From contig JAFLTP010000014.1 in assembly GCA_022510405.1 (NCBI GenBank), positions 1-64,000 on the forward strand: a stretch of 64,000 bases of DNA, read 5' to 3'. Origin of the DNA: Muribaculaceae bacterium. GTDB lineage: Bacteria; Bacteroidota; Bacteroidia; Bacteroidales; Muribaculaceae. Below the pieces are notes generated by a model. That model was not told the DNA's origin and searched no databases. It was given only the letters and a program-made list of their open reading frames with translations. A program made the position numbers and the translations under genes. Positions 33,953-42,764 of this stretch are shown here, piece after piece. How positions within the stretch are numbered: the stretch's first letter is position 1; each line of letters opens with the position of its first letter.

Positions 33953-35005
33953 TTACAGTTTTCGGGAGGCGAGTTCGTTGGCAAGTCTGTAATCATCAGG
34001 AGATCCTATGTCCACCCAAGTCCCTTCAATATGGAAACATCCCACATTCCGGTTCTCTTCTATCAAATTCATGATAAAATCGGGAGCATCTAAATATTCT
34101 CCTTTCACAATCTTGTCAATCAATTCGCTCTTCATTATGTAAACACCGCCATTGGCAAAATAGTTGTAGGTGGGTTTTTCTTCGAGCGCTTTTACTCTCT
34201 GGCCTTGCATTCTCATAATGGCAAATGGCACCGAGACTGAATATGGCACGGCTGCAATAGTGAAATCAGCAGAAGTCTTTTTATGATGAAGATACATTGA
34301 TTCGAAATCTATCACTGAAAGAAGATCAGAATTCATCACTATGATGTCTTCCGTGGTAATATCTTCAACGTAGGCCAGACTACCGAATGTACCCAATCTT
34401 TTAGGTTCTGTTATGCAATTTATTTTCGCCCTGCCCTTTCTCTGCGCGAAATGTTCCTTTATCATTTCCCCAAGATAATTCACCGTGACATGGATTTTCT
34501 TTATCCCGCATGACTCCAATTCCTCCACATTGTAATCGATTATTGGTTTGCCTGCCACTTGCAATAAAGGTTTTGGCACTTCATCTGTAAGAGGTCTTAG
34601 GCGTTCACCCCTTCCTCCTGCCATCAAAACTGCTTCCAAGGGAAGACACGCATGCATCACTTTCAGATCTATGATATCTTTTAGTTTTCCATCTTCCATC
34701 ACCGGCAAGAGTTCGATATGCCTTTTCCTCCCTTCCGCCATCTTTAATGACAAATCTTTAGCGGATGTGGCGGATAGAAATTTCTTGTTCATCACTGAAG
34801 AGACTTTATCCGAAAGGTCTCCCCCCTCGATGAGAGCCCTGCGTATATCGCCATCGGTGATACTTCCTTTGATTTTGTCATCCTGGACAACAAAAAGGGT
34901 CATTGACTCTCCGGAAAGATCATTGATCCTTCTCATGGCTTCCCTCACGGTGGCATCCGGTGAAATCCCGTGCCTCTCTATTATTTCTTTCATCTCTTCG
35001 TTCAT
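33953..35005 (-). CDS. CBS-domain sugar nucleotidyltransferase (PtmE-like)
   Basis: A 350-aa fusion. Two CBS domains (about 12-65, with [20 protein letters not shown], and about 70-118) precede a sugar-phosphate nucleotidyltransferase domain (about 122-345). The latter starts with [20 protein letters not shown] and has [19 protein letters not shown] and [15 protein letters not shown]. The last segment ([17 protein letters not shown]) is typical. The same architecture is known from PtmE/LegG-type guanylyltransferases of legionaminic-acid pathways. The nucleotide and sugar here are not determined. Adjacent glycosyltransferase and acyltransferase genes suggest an envelope-glycan role. Confidence 0.88.
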   Translation of the reverse strand: MNEEMKEIIERHGISPDATVREAMRRINDLSGESMTLFVVQDDKIKGSITDGDIRRALIEGGDLSDKVSSVMNKKFLSATSAKDLSLKMAEGRKRHIELLPVMEDGKLKDIIDLKVMHACLPLEAVLMAGGRGERLRPLTDEVPKPLLQVAGKPIIDYNVEELESCGIKKIHVTVNYLGEMIKEHFAQRKGRAKINCITEPKRLGTFGSLAYVEDITTEDIIVMNSDLLSVIDFESMYLHHKKTSADFTIAAVPYSVSVPFAIMRMQGQRVKALEEKPTYNYFANGGVYIMKSELIDKIVKGEYLDAPDFIMNLIEENRNVGCFHIEGTWVDIGSPDDYRLANELASRKL

Positions 35006-35011
35006 GTCAAG

Positions 35012-35040
35012 TCTTATAACTCAAAACTTACAACTTAAAA
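35012..35040. repeat. short heptad repeat array
   Basis: CTTATAACTCAAAACTTACA then ACTTAAAA: four steps of the 7-bp family between the nucleotidyltransferase start and the WYL gene stop. Confidence 0.6.
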
Positions 35041-35047
35041 TTCCAAT

Positions 35048-35944
35048 TCAACCTTCATATTGCTTCAACGCATCCTTCAATTGTGTCACCACCATCACTT
35101 CCAGTTCCTTTGGTTCCAAAACCTTCACAGCGTCACCCATAGAAAGGATTTCATGCGCCAGTTCATAATTAAGTTGCAATTTATATGTAAATATCGAATA
35201 ATCATCATGAGTCTCTTCGCTCTGCGAAGGATGGAGAGGCAATGCACGAAAATATTTCGCCTGTATCGGGGTTGTCTTCAATTTTACGAGTCTTACCGGA
35301 GCTTTGGAGGTGGTGACACCCACGATGTTCCCAAACATTTCTTCAAGAGTGATTGAACCCGGCTTCTCAAAATGTTCCCTCACGAGCTGCATCTCCTTCA
35401 CTCGATCCAAAGCATAGGTTCTTATTGAATTTCCCTTTTCTTTCAAGCCGATCATATACCAGCGTTGCTTATATCTTTTCAGGAAAAAGGGTTGGAACAT
35501 GATTTTAGTTTCAGCCCGGGAGCGGGAGAAGCCGGCATAGGTGAAACATAGTTTCACTGAATCTTTTATTGCCTCCAACACCAAGGGAAGAAATTGACGT
35601 GCCGACGGCACATCCTCGATTTCAATTCTTTCGGCCCCCGTCTGGTTTTCGTTGAGAGCCGTGCTCACCGCCATCGAATCCAACAACCAATTGGTGAACG
35701 CCTTACCTCTCATGGAACTTGACTGTTCGATATAATATTGACCACCTCTGTCACATTTGATTTCTATATTGAATATCTCCTCGATGCTTCGGCGATAATG
35801 ATAAAATGTTCTGTCGGGTAAATCTATTCCACCTGAAAATTGAGTGCGCTTCCACAAATCATTCAATTGTTCTTTAGAAAGACGTCTGTTTTTTGTGAGC
35901 GTGTCGATTATCCAAATATATTTACTGATTAAATTTTGTGCCAT
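35048..35944 (-). CDS. WYL-domain transcriptional regulator
   Basis: A 298-aa regulator. The N-terminal winged helix (about 1-70, with DLPDRTFYHYRRSIEEIFN) precedes the WYL domain (about 120-200). The diagnostic strands are FQPFFLKRYKQRWYMIGL (about 151-168) and RTYALDRVKEMQL (about 176-188). A C-terminal WCX extension follows (to 298). WYL proteins sense nucleotides or nucleic acids, often in stress or defence contexts, but the ligand here is unknown. It lies 5 bp from the glycosyltransferase gene upstream and about 40 bp from the nucleotidyltransferase gene downstream. Confidence 0.9.
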   Translation of the reverse strand: MAQNLISKYIWIIDTLTKNRRLSKEQLNDLWKRTQFSGGIDLPDRTFYHYRRSIEEIFNIEIKCDRGGQYYIEQSSSMRGKAFTNWLLDSMAVSTALNENQTGAERIEIEDVPSARQFLPLVLEAIKDSVKLCFTYAGFSRSRAETKIMFQPFFLKRYKQRWYMIGLKEKGNSIRTYALDRVKEMQLVREHFEKPGSITLEEMFGNIVGVTTSKAPVRLVKLKTTPIQAKYFRALPLHPSQSEETHDDYSIFTYKLQLNYELAHEILSMGDAVKVLEPKELEVMVVTQLKDALKQYEG

Positions 35945-35949
35945 GGGGT

Positions 35950-37245
35950 CTAACTTAATTTTTTAATTAGGGCGACATATTTCAATGCGATTTCTTTGTA
36001 AGAGAATTTTTCTTCCACGCTCTTTCGCATTTCCTGTTTCATTTTTTCATAGACTGTTTCCTCCCGGGCAATTTCGTAGGCACGTGTGATTGCAATTGCG
36101 AGATTTTCGGCTCGGGTTTCAGGGTCGTCACTATATTCCGCAATGAAACCTGTCACACCGTTTTCCACAATATCACTTTGTCCTCCTTGATTGAAACTAA
36201 CCGGAATACAACCATAGGCTTGGGCCTCCACTAAAGTCCCGGGCAATGTTTCATAAGAGGAGGCAGAAACAACTATTTGTGATTTTTGATATGCACTTCT
36301 TACTTCTTTTTCATCACTCAGCACACCCAATCTTATAAGAGGTAATGCAAACCCTTCAAGATTGGCAGGGTTCTTTATATTTCCGAATAAAGCCAATTCC
36401 AGATTTTTTGCGATATCAGGATATTTTTCTTTAAGTATTTTCGATGTTTCTCTAAGAGTATCGAGGCCCTTGATGGGATCATCAAGTCGAGCAGCTCCAA
36501 AAAGAATCCGAGTAGGAGTTTTGGAGTTGGTCCGTGTCAAATCCCCCGATAGGCTGATGGAAGGGTCGTTTATGTTGAGGGAGAATGGATTGGGGATAAC
36601 TTCTATTCTTTGAGATTTCAGGAGAGAACTTTCCAAAGCTTTATTTTTCAACCAATTGCTTACCGGTACAAAAGCTAACTGCCTGTTTAGTTGGGAGTTG
36701 TTGTAGATAAGATTCTTTTTAATCCAAATTTTATGTGAAAGGTCGTTAGAAGAAGCCAATTTTTCGAGCAAAGGACACTCACCGCACTCTTTTTTATAAT
36801 TTATGCATTTCCCGGCATGGTGGCAAATACCGGTTAGGTTCCACATATCGTGCATAGTACAAATCACCGGCTTGCCCAACTTTAGAATTTTTTCAAACCC
36901 TTTCAAGGATAGCATTCCTTGATTCACCCAGTTGATGAGTATTGCGTCAGCTTCTTTCACCAAGGGATTTTTCCATAGTGGCAGCCCTTCCTCTCCCGTG
37001 TCGATTTTAAATAGATTCTTACGATTGCAACCGGTGGCAATATAAATTTTCAACCTTTCCAGAAGGAATTTAAACTTTATATCTTTAGGATTAGCAGCCA
37101 ATTCCACAAATGGTGAATCCGTAAGTTTTTCACAAACGAGCATTTGTGCGTCCACACCTTCCCCACGCAACGCCTCCAGGAGTCGTCTGCTCACCACAGC
37201 CGCACCCCCCGTCGCATCGCTCTTATTTAAAATCACCACCTTCAT
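35950..37245 (-). CDS. glycosyltransferase family 4 protein
   Basis: A 431-aa GT-B glycosyltransferase counted from the ATG at 37245 (MKVVILNKSDATGGAAVVSR). The upstream ATG at 37260 lies in the pheT terminator hairpin and is unlikely. The N-terminal domain has ICTMHDMWNLTGICHHAG and a Cys cluster (C..YKKECGECPLL), possibly structural metal binding. The C-terminal GT4 domain has FGAARLDDPIKGLDTL and the nucleotide-sugar motif ASSYETLPGTLVEAQAYGCI with the E(x7)E spacing. It likely adds a sugar to a capsule, LPS or protein glycan. It is the first gene of the - strand group that runs to 31905. Confidence 0.9.
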   Translation of the reverse strand: MKVVILNKSDATGGAAVVSRRLLEALRGEGVDAQMLVCEKLTDSPFVELAANPKDIKFKFLLERLKIYIATGCNRKNLFKIDTGEEGLPLWKNPLVKEADAILINWVNQGMLSLKGFEKILKLGKPVICTMHDMWNLTGICHHAGKCINYKKECGECPLLEKLASSNDLSHKIWIKKNLIYNNSQLNRQLAFVPVSNWLKNKALESSLLKSQRIEVIPNPFSLNINDPSISLSGDLTRTNSKTPTRILFGAARLDDPIKGLDTLRETSKILKEKYPDIAKNLELALFGNIKNPANLEGFALPLIRLGVLSDEKEVRSAYQKSQIVVSASSYETLPGTLVEAQAYGCIPVSFNQGGQSDIVENGVTGFIAEYSDDPETRAENLAIAITRAYEIAREETVYEKMKQEMRKSVEEKFSYKEIALKYVALIKKLS

Positions 37246-37257
37246 AAAACTAAATAT

Positions 37258-37287
37258 CATAAGAGCCTCACACTGGAGGCTCTTATG
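37258..37287 (-). terminator. hairpin terminator of pheT
   Basis: CATAAGAGCCTC (37258-37269) is perfectly complementary to GAGGCTCTTATG (37276-37287), with the loop ACACTG. It lies 16 bp after the pheT stop, and the - strand continues ATATTTAGTTTTA. It also borders the glycosyltransferase start. Confidence 0.8.
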
Positions 37288-37303
37288 TAGCTGATTGTGA
37301 AAC

Positions 37304-39793
37304 TTAACGAAGAGTGGCTCCGGCTGATTCGAGGGCCTTGATGATTTTTTGCATCACGGCATCGATTTGCTTGTCGTTCATTGTCTTTTCATCATCCTGA
37401 AGCGTGATGGCAATGCCATAGCTCTTCTTTCCTTCCGGAAGATTCTTTCCTTCGTAAACGTCAAACAATGTTACATCCTTGAGCAGTTTCCTTTCTGTTT
37501 TGCGCACAATTTCTTCTATTTGAGCGAAGGAAACAGATTTATCGATTAGAAGCGCCAAATCACGTTTCACCGCCTGGGTTCGTGGCAACGGTGTATAAGT
37601 CACCTTGTGATTGGCCACAAGTTTCATTATCTCTGTCCAATTGAGAGTGGCAAAAAATACAGGTTGATTGATACCGAATTTCTTCAAAATTTTTGCGCTG
37701 ACGATTCCCAATTCACCGATTCTTTTACCTTGGCGGGTGGAATAATTGAGTCTTACATCCATCAATTCCCCGCTCTCTTGTGTCTGGGTTAGTGCATTCT
37801 CGGGCACTCCCAACACATGCAACAGGTTTTCTACGATACCTTTCAGATCGAAGGCTGAAGATTCTATTTTTTGACGGTTCCAGGATGGAGAGATGAAATC
37901 CCCTGTCAACCATAATGCAAGTTCCATCCATTCGGAGAATGGCTTTAAGGGATGTTCGGGAGTTGATTCTACACCCGGTTTCTTACGGTAGACGTTTCCG
38001 AATTCATAAAACCGGAGGCTCTCGGCTTTACGATTTATGTTATAGGCAATGGATTCCAGACCGCCATAAAGGAGAGATGCCCGCATCACAGCCAGGTCGG
38101 AACTCAACGGATTCATAACAACAACGGTTGAATCCAGCGGCAACTCTTCATTGCCTTCATAGTATGCAGTGGAACTAAGGGAATTATTCATTATTTCCAT
38201 GAAACCTTCCCCGGTGAGGCGGTTGCTGATCAATTCCCTCAATGCATAGTCGGTGTCGGTGGCAGATTGTTGTGAAGGCGAATAATGCATTTCTGTGCCG
38301 AATTCCACATTATTGTATCCATAGACACGTAGAATATCTTCCACCACATCGCAAGGACGAGTCACGTCTACCCTATATGTCGGTATTCTCAGTTTGAGTA
38401 TATCGGAATTCGGGGAATCCTTTTCAACCTTTATGTCGAGCGCCTTCAATATTGTGACCACCATTTCCTCAGGAAGTTTCTTACCTATAAGAGCCTCACA
38501 ATATTTCAATGAAAGATCCACTTCTGCAGGTAGGATGGGCAAAGGATATAGATCCTCAACATTTCCACAAATTTCACCTCCGGCAAGTTCTTGCACCATC
38601 AGGGCTGCAAGTTTTGCAGCATATACAGTGATGGAAGGATCGGCGCCACGTTCATAACGGAAGGATGCGTCGGTGGAAAGACCATGCCTGCGTGCAGTCT
38701 TGCGGATCCATGTAGGATTGAAATATGCGCTCTCGATAAATACTGAAGTAGTTGACTCTGTCACACCTGAGTCAAGACCACCGAACACACCTGCGATACA
38801 CATAGGTTTTTCCGCATCGCAAATCATTAGGTCTTTCTCATGAAGAGTGTGTTCCACACCGTCGAGAGTAGTGAACTTGGTACCTGCGGGACAAGTCCGC
38901 ACCACAATCTTTTCACCTTTGATCTTGGATAGATCGAAACAGTGGAGAGGTTGGCCCAAGCCCATCAAAATAAAATTGGTGATGTCAACGATATTGTTGA
39001 TAGGACGTTGGCCTATTGTTGTGAGCAGTTCTTTCAACCATGCAGGAGATTCCTGCACCTTCACATTACGGATGGTGACACCGGAATATCTTGGACAAGC
39101 CTCTGTATCTTCAACTGAAATTTTTACGGCACCTTCGTTTTTGTCAGGAGCAAAAGCGTCAACCACAGGAATTCTCACCTCCGGCGGCATCTCTGTGGAT
39201 TTCTTCTCAGCCAACTCCTTGACAAGATATGCCTTCAAGTCACGTGCCACTCCGAGATGAGAAGCTGCGTCAACACGATTGGGAGTCAACTCCACTTCCA
39301 ACATATAATCGCTTTCCACATTAAAATAGGAGGCAGCGGGAGTGCCGGGTTCTATTTCCTTGTCTATTACAATAATACCGGCATGAGAATTTCCCACTCC
39401 TATCTCGTCTTCGGCACAAATCATACCTGAAGACTCCACACCTCTGATCTTAGACTTCTTTATTTTGAGTTCCTTATCACCCATTTTAAGGACGGTTCCG
39501 ACTGTAGCCACCACTACAGTTTGTCCTGCAGCAACATTGGGGGCGCCGCATACGATAGTTTCTGTCACTCCGTTGCCTAAGTCTACTGTGGTAACATGTA
39601 GATGGTCGGAATCTGGATGAGGTTCGCAAGTCAAAACCTTTCCTATCACTATTCCCTTGAGACCTCCGGGAATAGATTCCACTTCCTCCACATTGTCACA
39701 CTCGAGACCGAGTGAAGTAAGAGTAGCAGCGAGTTGACGGGGGTCTAAATCAAAATCTATGAATCGGCGAAGCCATTTATAAGAGATGTTCAT
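37304..39793 (-). CDS. pheT: phenylalanine--tRNA ligase beta subunit
   Basis: An 829-aa subunit. The N-terminal tRNA-binding (EMAP-like) domain lies at about 40-155 (VLTCEPHPDSDHLHVTTVDLG and IVCGAPNVAAGQ). The B3/B4 editing domain is at about 215-390 (YFNPTWIRKTARRHGLSTDA), then B5 (about 405-480) and the catalytic-like fold with HPLKPFSEW. A C-terminal FDX-ACB anticodon-binding domain occupies the last about 95 residues (PLPRTQAVKRDLALLIDKSV). Length and order are normal for bacterial PheT. The alpha subunit gene is not in this window. Confidence 0.97.
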   Translation of the reverse strand: MNISYKWLRRFIDFDLDPRQLAATLTSLGLECDNVEEVESIPGGLKGIVIGKVLTCEPHPDSDHLHVTTVDLGNGVTETIVCGAPNVAAGQTVVVATVGTVLKMGDKELKIKKSKIRGVESSGMICAEDEIGVGNSHAGIIVIDKEIEPGTPAASYFNVESDYMLEVELTPNRVDAASHLGVARDLKAYLVKELAEKKSTEMPPEVRIPVVDAFAPDKNEGAVKISVEDTEACPRYSGVTIRNVKVQESPAWLKELLTTIGQRPINNIVDITNFILMGLGQPLHCFDLSKIKGEKIVVRTCPAGTKFTTLDGVEHTLHEKDLMICDAEKPMCIAGVFGGLDSGVTESTTSVFIESAYFNPTWIRKTARRHGLSTDASFRYERGADPSITVYAAKLAALMVQELAGGEICGNVEDLYPLPILPAEVDLSLKYCEALIGKKLPEEMVVTILKALDIKVEKDSPNSDILKLRIPTYRVDVTRPCDVVEDILRVYGYNNVEFGTEMHYSPSQQSATDTDYALRELISNRLTGEGFMEIMNNSLSSTAYYEGNEELPLDSTVVVMNPLSSDLAVMRASLLYGGLESIAYNINRKAESLRFYEFGNVYRKKPGVESTPEHPLKPFSEWMELALWLTGDFISPSWNRQKIESSAFDLKGIVENLLHVLGVPENALTQTQESGELMDVRLNYSTRQGKRIGELGIVSAKILKKFGINQPVFFATLNWTEIMKLVANHKVTYTPLPRTQAVKRDLALLIDKSVSFAQIEEIVRKTERKLLKDVTLFDVYEGKNLPEGKKSYGIAITLQDDEKTMNDKQIDAVMQKIIKALESAGATLR

Positions 39794-40019
39794 GAGATGA
39801 GTTGTATGTTGTGTGTTGTGAGTCGTATGTTGTTAGTTGTGAGTTGTGAGTTATAAGTTTAAGTTGTGAGTCATAAGTTATGGAGTTGGTGTCATAAGTT
39901 TTTGGTTGTGAGTCATAAGTTTTTAGTTGTAAGTAACTTCTTTTAAACTTTAAACTTTAATATTTAACCCTTTAACCTCTTAACCTTTAAACTTTAATCT
40001 TTTAACTTTAAACTTTAAA
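39794..40019. repeat. long heptad repeat array (two complementary halves)
   Basis: From 39798 to about 39930, units such as GTTGTGA, GTTGTAT, GTCATAA and GTTTTTA repeat in 7-bp steps. From about 39935 to 40019 the complement-like family AACTTTA, AACTTTT and AACCTTT follows. The 230-bp gap between pheT and the coiled-coil protein gene contains little else. Confidence 0.8.
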
Positions 40020-40023
40020 AAAA

Positions 40024-40941
40024 CTATTTCTTCATAGTGAAATGTCGTGAGGCGAGTCTATATCCGTCGGCGAAGACTTCCACGGTGTAATCCCCTGGGG
40101 TGAGTGTGGTATTGACATCCCAATACACACTGACACTCAGTTCTTCGTTGGCATATTCCATTTGCCGTTTGGCAGTGGCCGGAACTTGGCTGCCATCCAT
40201 CTCAAAAGAGATATCGCCTCCAAGCAATGCTCCCTCAGGTGTGAGTATCCTGATATAAAAATCTTTCATACCGGCACTCGCGGTATTGTTTGGGCTTACG
40301 ATGAAACTTACTCCGAGTTGCTTGGCTTTGGTTATATTCTTTTCGGTTTTCCCTTTCTTGTTGTAGGCCTGAAAAGAGAGTCCGGTAATATTCAATTTCT
40401 TGGCCAGTTTAACTGTTTGGGTAAGTTCCTTGTTTTGAGTTGTTGCCTGGGTATATTGTGTTGAAAGTTTTTCATTCCTCTCGTTTGACTGGGCCAATTC
40501 CTGACGAAGACCTTCGTTTTCTTCACCAAGTCGTTTGATTTCTTCGAGATAATGTTTCACAATGCCCTTTAGGGTAGCAATTTCTCCTTCAAGTTCTTTA
40601 ATTCTTTTACGGTTGGCCGCATTGTTCTTCTTCTGTTCGTCAAGTTCAGCTAAAAGACCTTCCACCTTGAGTCGTGCCTCGTTGTATTGTTGCACCAAGG
40701 AGTCGTTCTTGAGATATATCTGTTGATCTTCATACTGACTGAAATCGGCATTAAGCTGATTAAATTCATTTGTGAGGAGTAACCGGTCGTTGGCCAACCG
40801 AAGGCTTTCCATTTCGGCTCTGGCCTCGTTCACTTGATCAGTACGAGTGGCATTGTTGATTATAAGTATTATCACAAGTGCGATAAGGCAGAGCACGGCA
40901 CCTCCACCTCCGAATATTATTATTTTCTGAGTCTTGTTCAT
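40024..40941 (-). CDS. membrane-anchored coiled-coil protein of unknown function
   Basis: A 305-aa protein. One N-terminal membrane helix (about 8-29, IIIFGGGGAVLCLIALVIIL) is followed by a long heptad-rich coiled coil (about 35-180) and a C-terminal beta domain. The latter starts around ITGLSFQAYNKKGKTEKN and has FYIRILTPEGALLGGDIS and LTPGDYTVEVFADGYRLA, an Ig- or PEGA-like sandwich. The protein probably projects from the inner membrane into the periplasm. Related proteins occur in Bacteroidales without known function. It stands alone between pheT and a small lipoprotein gene. Confidence 0.8.
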   Translation of the reverse strand: MNKTQKIIIFGGGGAVLCLIALVIILIINNATRTDQVNEARAEMESLRLANDRLLLTNEFNQLNADFSQYEDQQIYLKNDSLVQQYNEARLKVEGLLAELDEQKKNNAANRKRIKELEGEIATLKGIVKHYLEEIKRLGEENEGLRQELAQSNERNEKLSTQYTQATTQNKELTQTVKLAKKLNITGLSFQAYNKKGKTEKNITKAKQLGVSFIVSPNNTASAGMKDFYIRILTPEGALLGGDISFEMDGSQVPATAKRQMEYANEELSVSVYWDVNTTLTPGDYTVEVFADGYRLASRHFTMKK

Positions 40942-41044
40942 AACTATGCAAAATTAATCAAAAAATAGATAACTCGCACTTAATACCTTATATAATACCA
41001 ATTATTGGCGCTAATCTCCTTTAATGCGTTATAGGGAAAAAGAA

Positions 41045-41073
41045 AACCGGCCTTCTCGAGGAGAAAACCGGCT
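41045..41073 (-). terminator. terminator of the small lipoprotein gene
   Basis: On the - strand AGCCGGTTTTCTC pairs with GAGAAGGCCGGTT through Watson-Crick and G-U pairs around a 3-nt loop, and TTTCTTTTT follows. It lies 45 bp after the stop at 41118. Confidence 0.75.
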
Positions 41074-41117
41074 ATCTTTGCTTTTTGTCTTTTTTCTTGC
41101 TTTCCGCGTCAGAATAA

Positions 41118-41333
41118 TTATTGAGCCTGAGCAGGAGCTTCTTCAGCAGCAACAGCTACAACAGTGTCAGTAACAACTGAATCAGGAGCTACAGTGTCTT
41201 CAACAACAGCTGCATCAGCAACTACTTCTTCTACAGGAGCTTGATCTTCAGCTTCTTTTTCTGCTTTGTTACCACCACAGCTAACGAGAGCTACGCTGCA
41301 AATAACTGCAAGTGAAAGAAATACTTTTTTCAT
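41118..41333 (-). CDS. small acidic Ala/Val-rich lipoprotein
   Basis: A 71-aa lipoprotein with a signal peptide and lipobox ALVSC (Cys19) followed by GGNK. The mature 52 residues are low-complexity: Ala, Val, Glu, Asp and Thr, with the repeat-like DTVVAP.SVVTDTVVA. It may be a disordered spacer or surface lipoprotein. It has its own promoter (-7 box TAACTTTG on the - strand) and terminator, suggesting strong independent expression. Similar small acidic lipoproteins are common in Bacteroidales and uncharacterised. Confidence 0.8.
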   Translation of the reverse strand: MKKVFLSLAVICSVALVSCGGNKAEKEAEDQAPVEEVVADAAVVEDTVAPDSVVTDTVVAVAAEEAPAQAQ

Positions 41334-41383
41334 CTCTAATTAAAATTAAAATAATAAAACAATATTTGCTATCAAAAACGGTG

Positions 41384-41391
41384 CAAAGTTA
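41384..41391 (-). promoter_or_regulatory. promoter of the small lipoprotein gene
   Basis: On the - strand TAACTTTG fits TAnnTTTG, with ATTG 18 bp upstream as a weak -33. It gives a leader of about 45 nt before the ATG at 41333. Confidence 0.6.
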
Positions 41392-41543
41392 ATACATATT
41401 TTTAGTTTGCAATAAAAAACAACTTATTTTTTTGCTTTACAACATATTTTTATCTCATTTTTAACAATCTTATGTTAAAACCATATTAAATTCTTTCGAT
41501 CCTTAACATTTTATCCTATGTTCTTGGCTTTTACATAACATCG

Positions 41544-42752
41544 TCAGATGGAGTTGGATTTGATTTTGGGATAAGCGTTGAAACCCTTAAGCACGGATGG
41601 TCGCACCACCCAACGTTGAACACAATAAGCAGCAATCATATAGGCGCCTGCCAAAATCCATAGATTGATATAACATTTGCTAACCTGGGCCAATGATGCA
41701 CCGTTGGTGTTCATCTTTATGAAACCTTCCATACCCCATGTGGCAGGTATGCAATCACTTATCCCCTTCCAGAATCCCGGCATCGCATATCGGGGCCAAG
41801 TAAGTCCTGACAAGAAGAGGAATACAACCGAGGTAACAACCCATAGCACAAAAACGGATTCACGTTCCCACACTACACCCTGGAAGCACCATCCGAGTCC
41901 CACACAGGCCAGAACCATAGGAAGCAGGAACATCAATATCTCGAAAAGATTTCCTGCCATCGGGAATGAGAACATAAGGGGCACATAATGCACAAGATAA
42001 ATTATGGGCACCATGAGGATTGTGATATAACAAAGCATCTGGCCGAACATAGTCATCAAAACAGAGGGCTGTTCGTTGAATGAATTGTAGCCTATCAACG
42101 ACGGTCGTTCACGTTTGGCACCTCCTGCCATACCCGAGGCAAGTATTATGCATTGATGCAATATGAGAATGAGGACTCCTGGCATAATAAAAGAGTCGAA
42201 ACCTCCCTCAATATTACCCATTGTGATATTCTTGATAGGCATCAGATCACCGTCGATCACCGTCTCGGCAAGCGGGGCCACCAAGTCAATTTTCTCAGAA
42301 AGTATCTCCGCACCCATCGCCTGGGCCACATTTGTGGAAGCCACCAATAAGGAACGATAGCGAAGAAGCAGGCTCATTTCGCAATAAAGAACGGCCTCTC
42401 CTTGCTGGTTGTTTTTTATTCTTTTCCCAAAGCCGTCAGGAATCTCCAAAATAGCATAACAATCATGGTTGTCCATCGCTCTGCGTGCCTCGGCCAAGTC
42501 AGCCGCATACCCAATGACCCATGCCTCCTGTGTGGCATCGAAATTTCGAACCAATTCACGGCTTATGTCCGACCTGTCATTGTCTACCACCACCACGGCT
42601 ACATCCCTCACAAGCTCCGGATTATATATCAGAGAGTAGATCACGGGATATGCCAATGGCAGGAAAAGAAAGAATATGATGATTCCGGGGTCATGGATCA
42701 CGACCCGAAATTCTTGGCAATATACCTTAAACAATTGCTTGAGCTTGTTCAT
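41544..42752 (-). CDS. ABC-2 type permease of an export system
   Basis: A 402-aa permease counted from the ATG at 42752 (MNKLKQLFKVYCQEF); a TTG three codons earlier is possible. One N-terminal membrane helix (IIIFFLFLPLAYPVIYSLIY) is followed by a large extracytoplasmic domain (about 45-190, VVVVDNDRSDISRELVR). Five membrane helices form the C-terminus (about 195-385). This is the ABC2_membrane_3/YhhJ-like class. It is the last gene of the TolC-HlyD-permease-permease operon, 12 bp after the sister permease gene. No ATP-binding subunit gene lies nearby. Confidence 0.88.
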   Translation of the reverse strand: MNKLKQLFKVYCQEFRVVIHDPGIIIFFLFLPLAYPVIYSLIYNPELVRDVAVVVVDNDRSDISRELVRNFDATQEAWVIGYAADLAEARRAMDNHDCYAILEIPDGFGKRIKNNQQGEAVLYCEMSLLLRYRSLLVASTNVAQAMGAEILSEKIDLVAPLAETVIDGDLMPIKNITMGNIEGGFDSFIMPGVLILILHQCIILASGMAGGAKRERPSLIGYNSFNEQPSVLMTMFGQMLCYITILMVPIIYLVHYVPLMFSFPMAGNLFEILMFLLPMVLACVGLGWCFQGVVWERESVFVLWVVTSVVFLFLSGLTWPRYAMPGFWKGISDCIPATWGMEGFIKMNTNGASLAQVSKCYINLWILAGAYMIAAYCVQRWVVRPSVLKGFNAYPKIKSNSI

Positions 42753-42764
42753 AAAAGGCAAATT

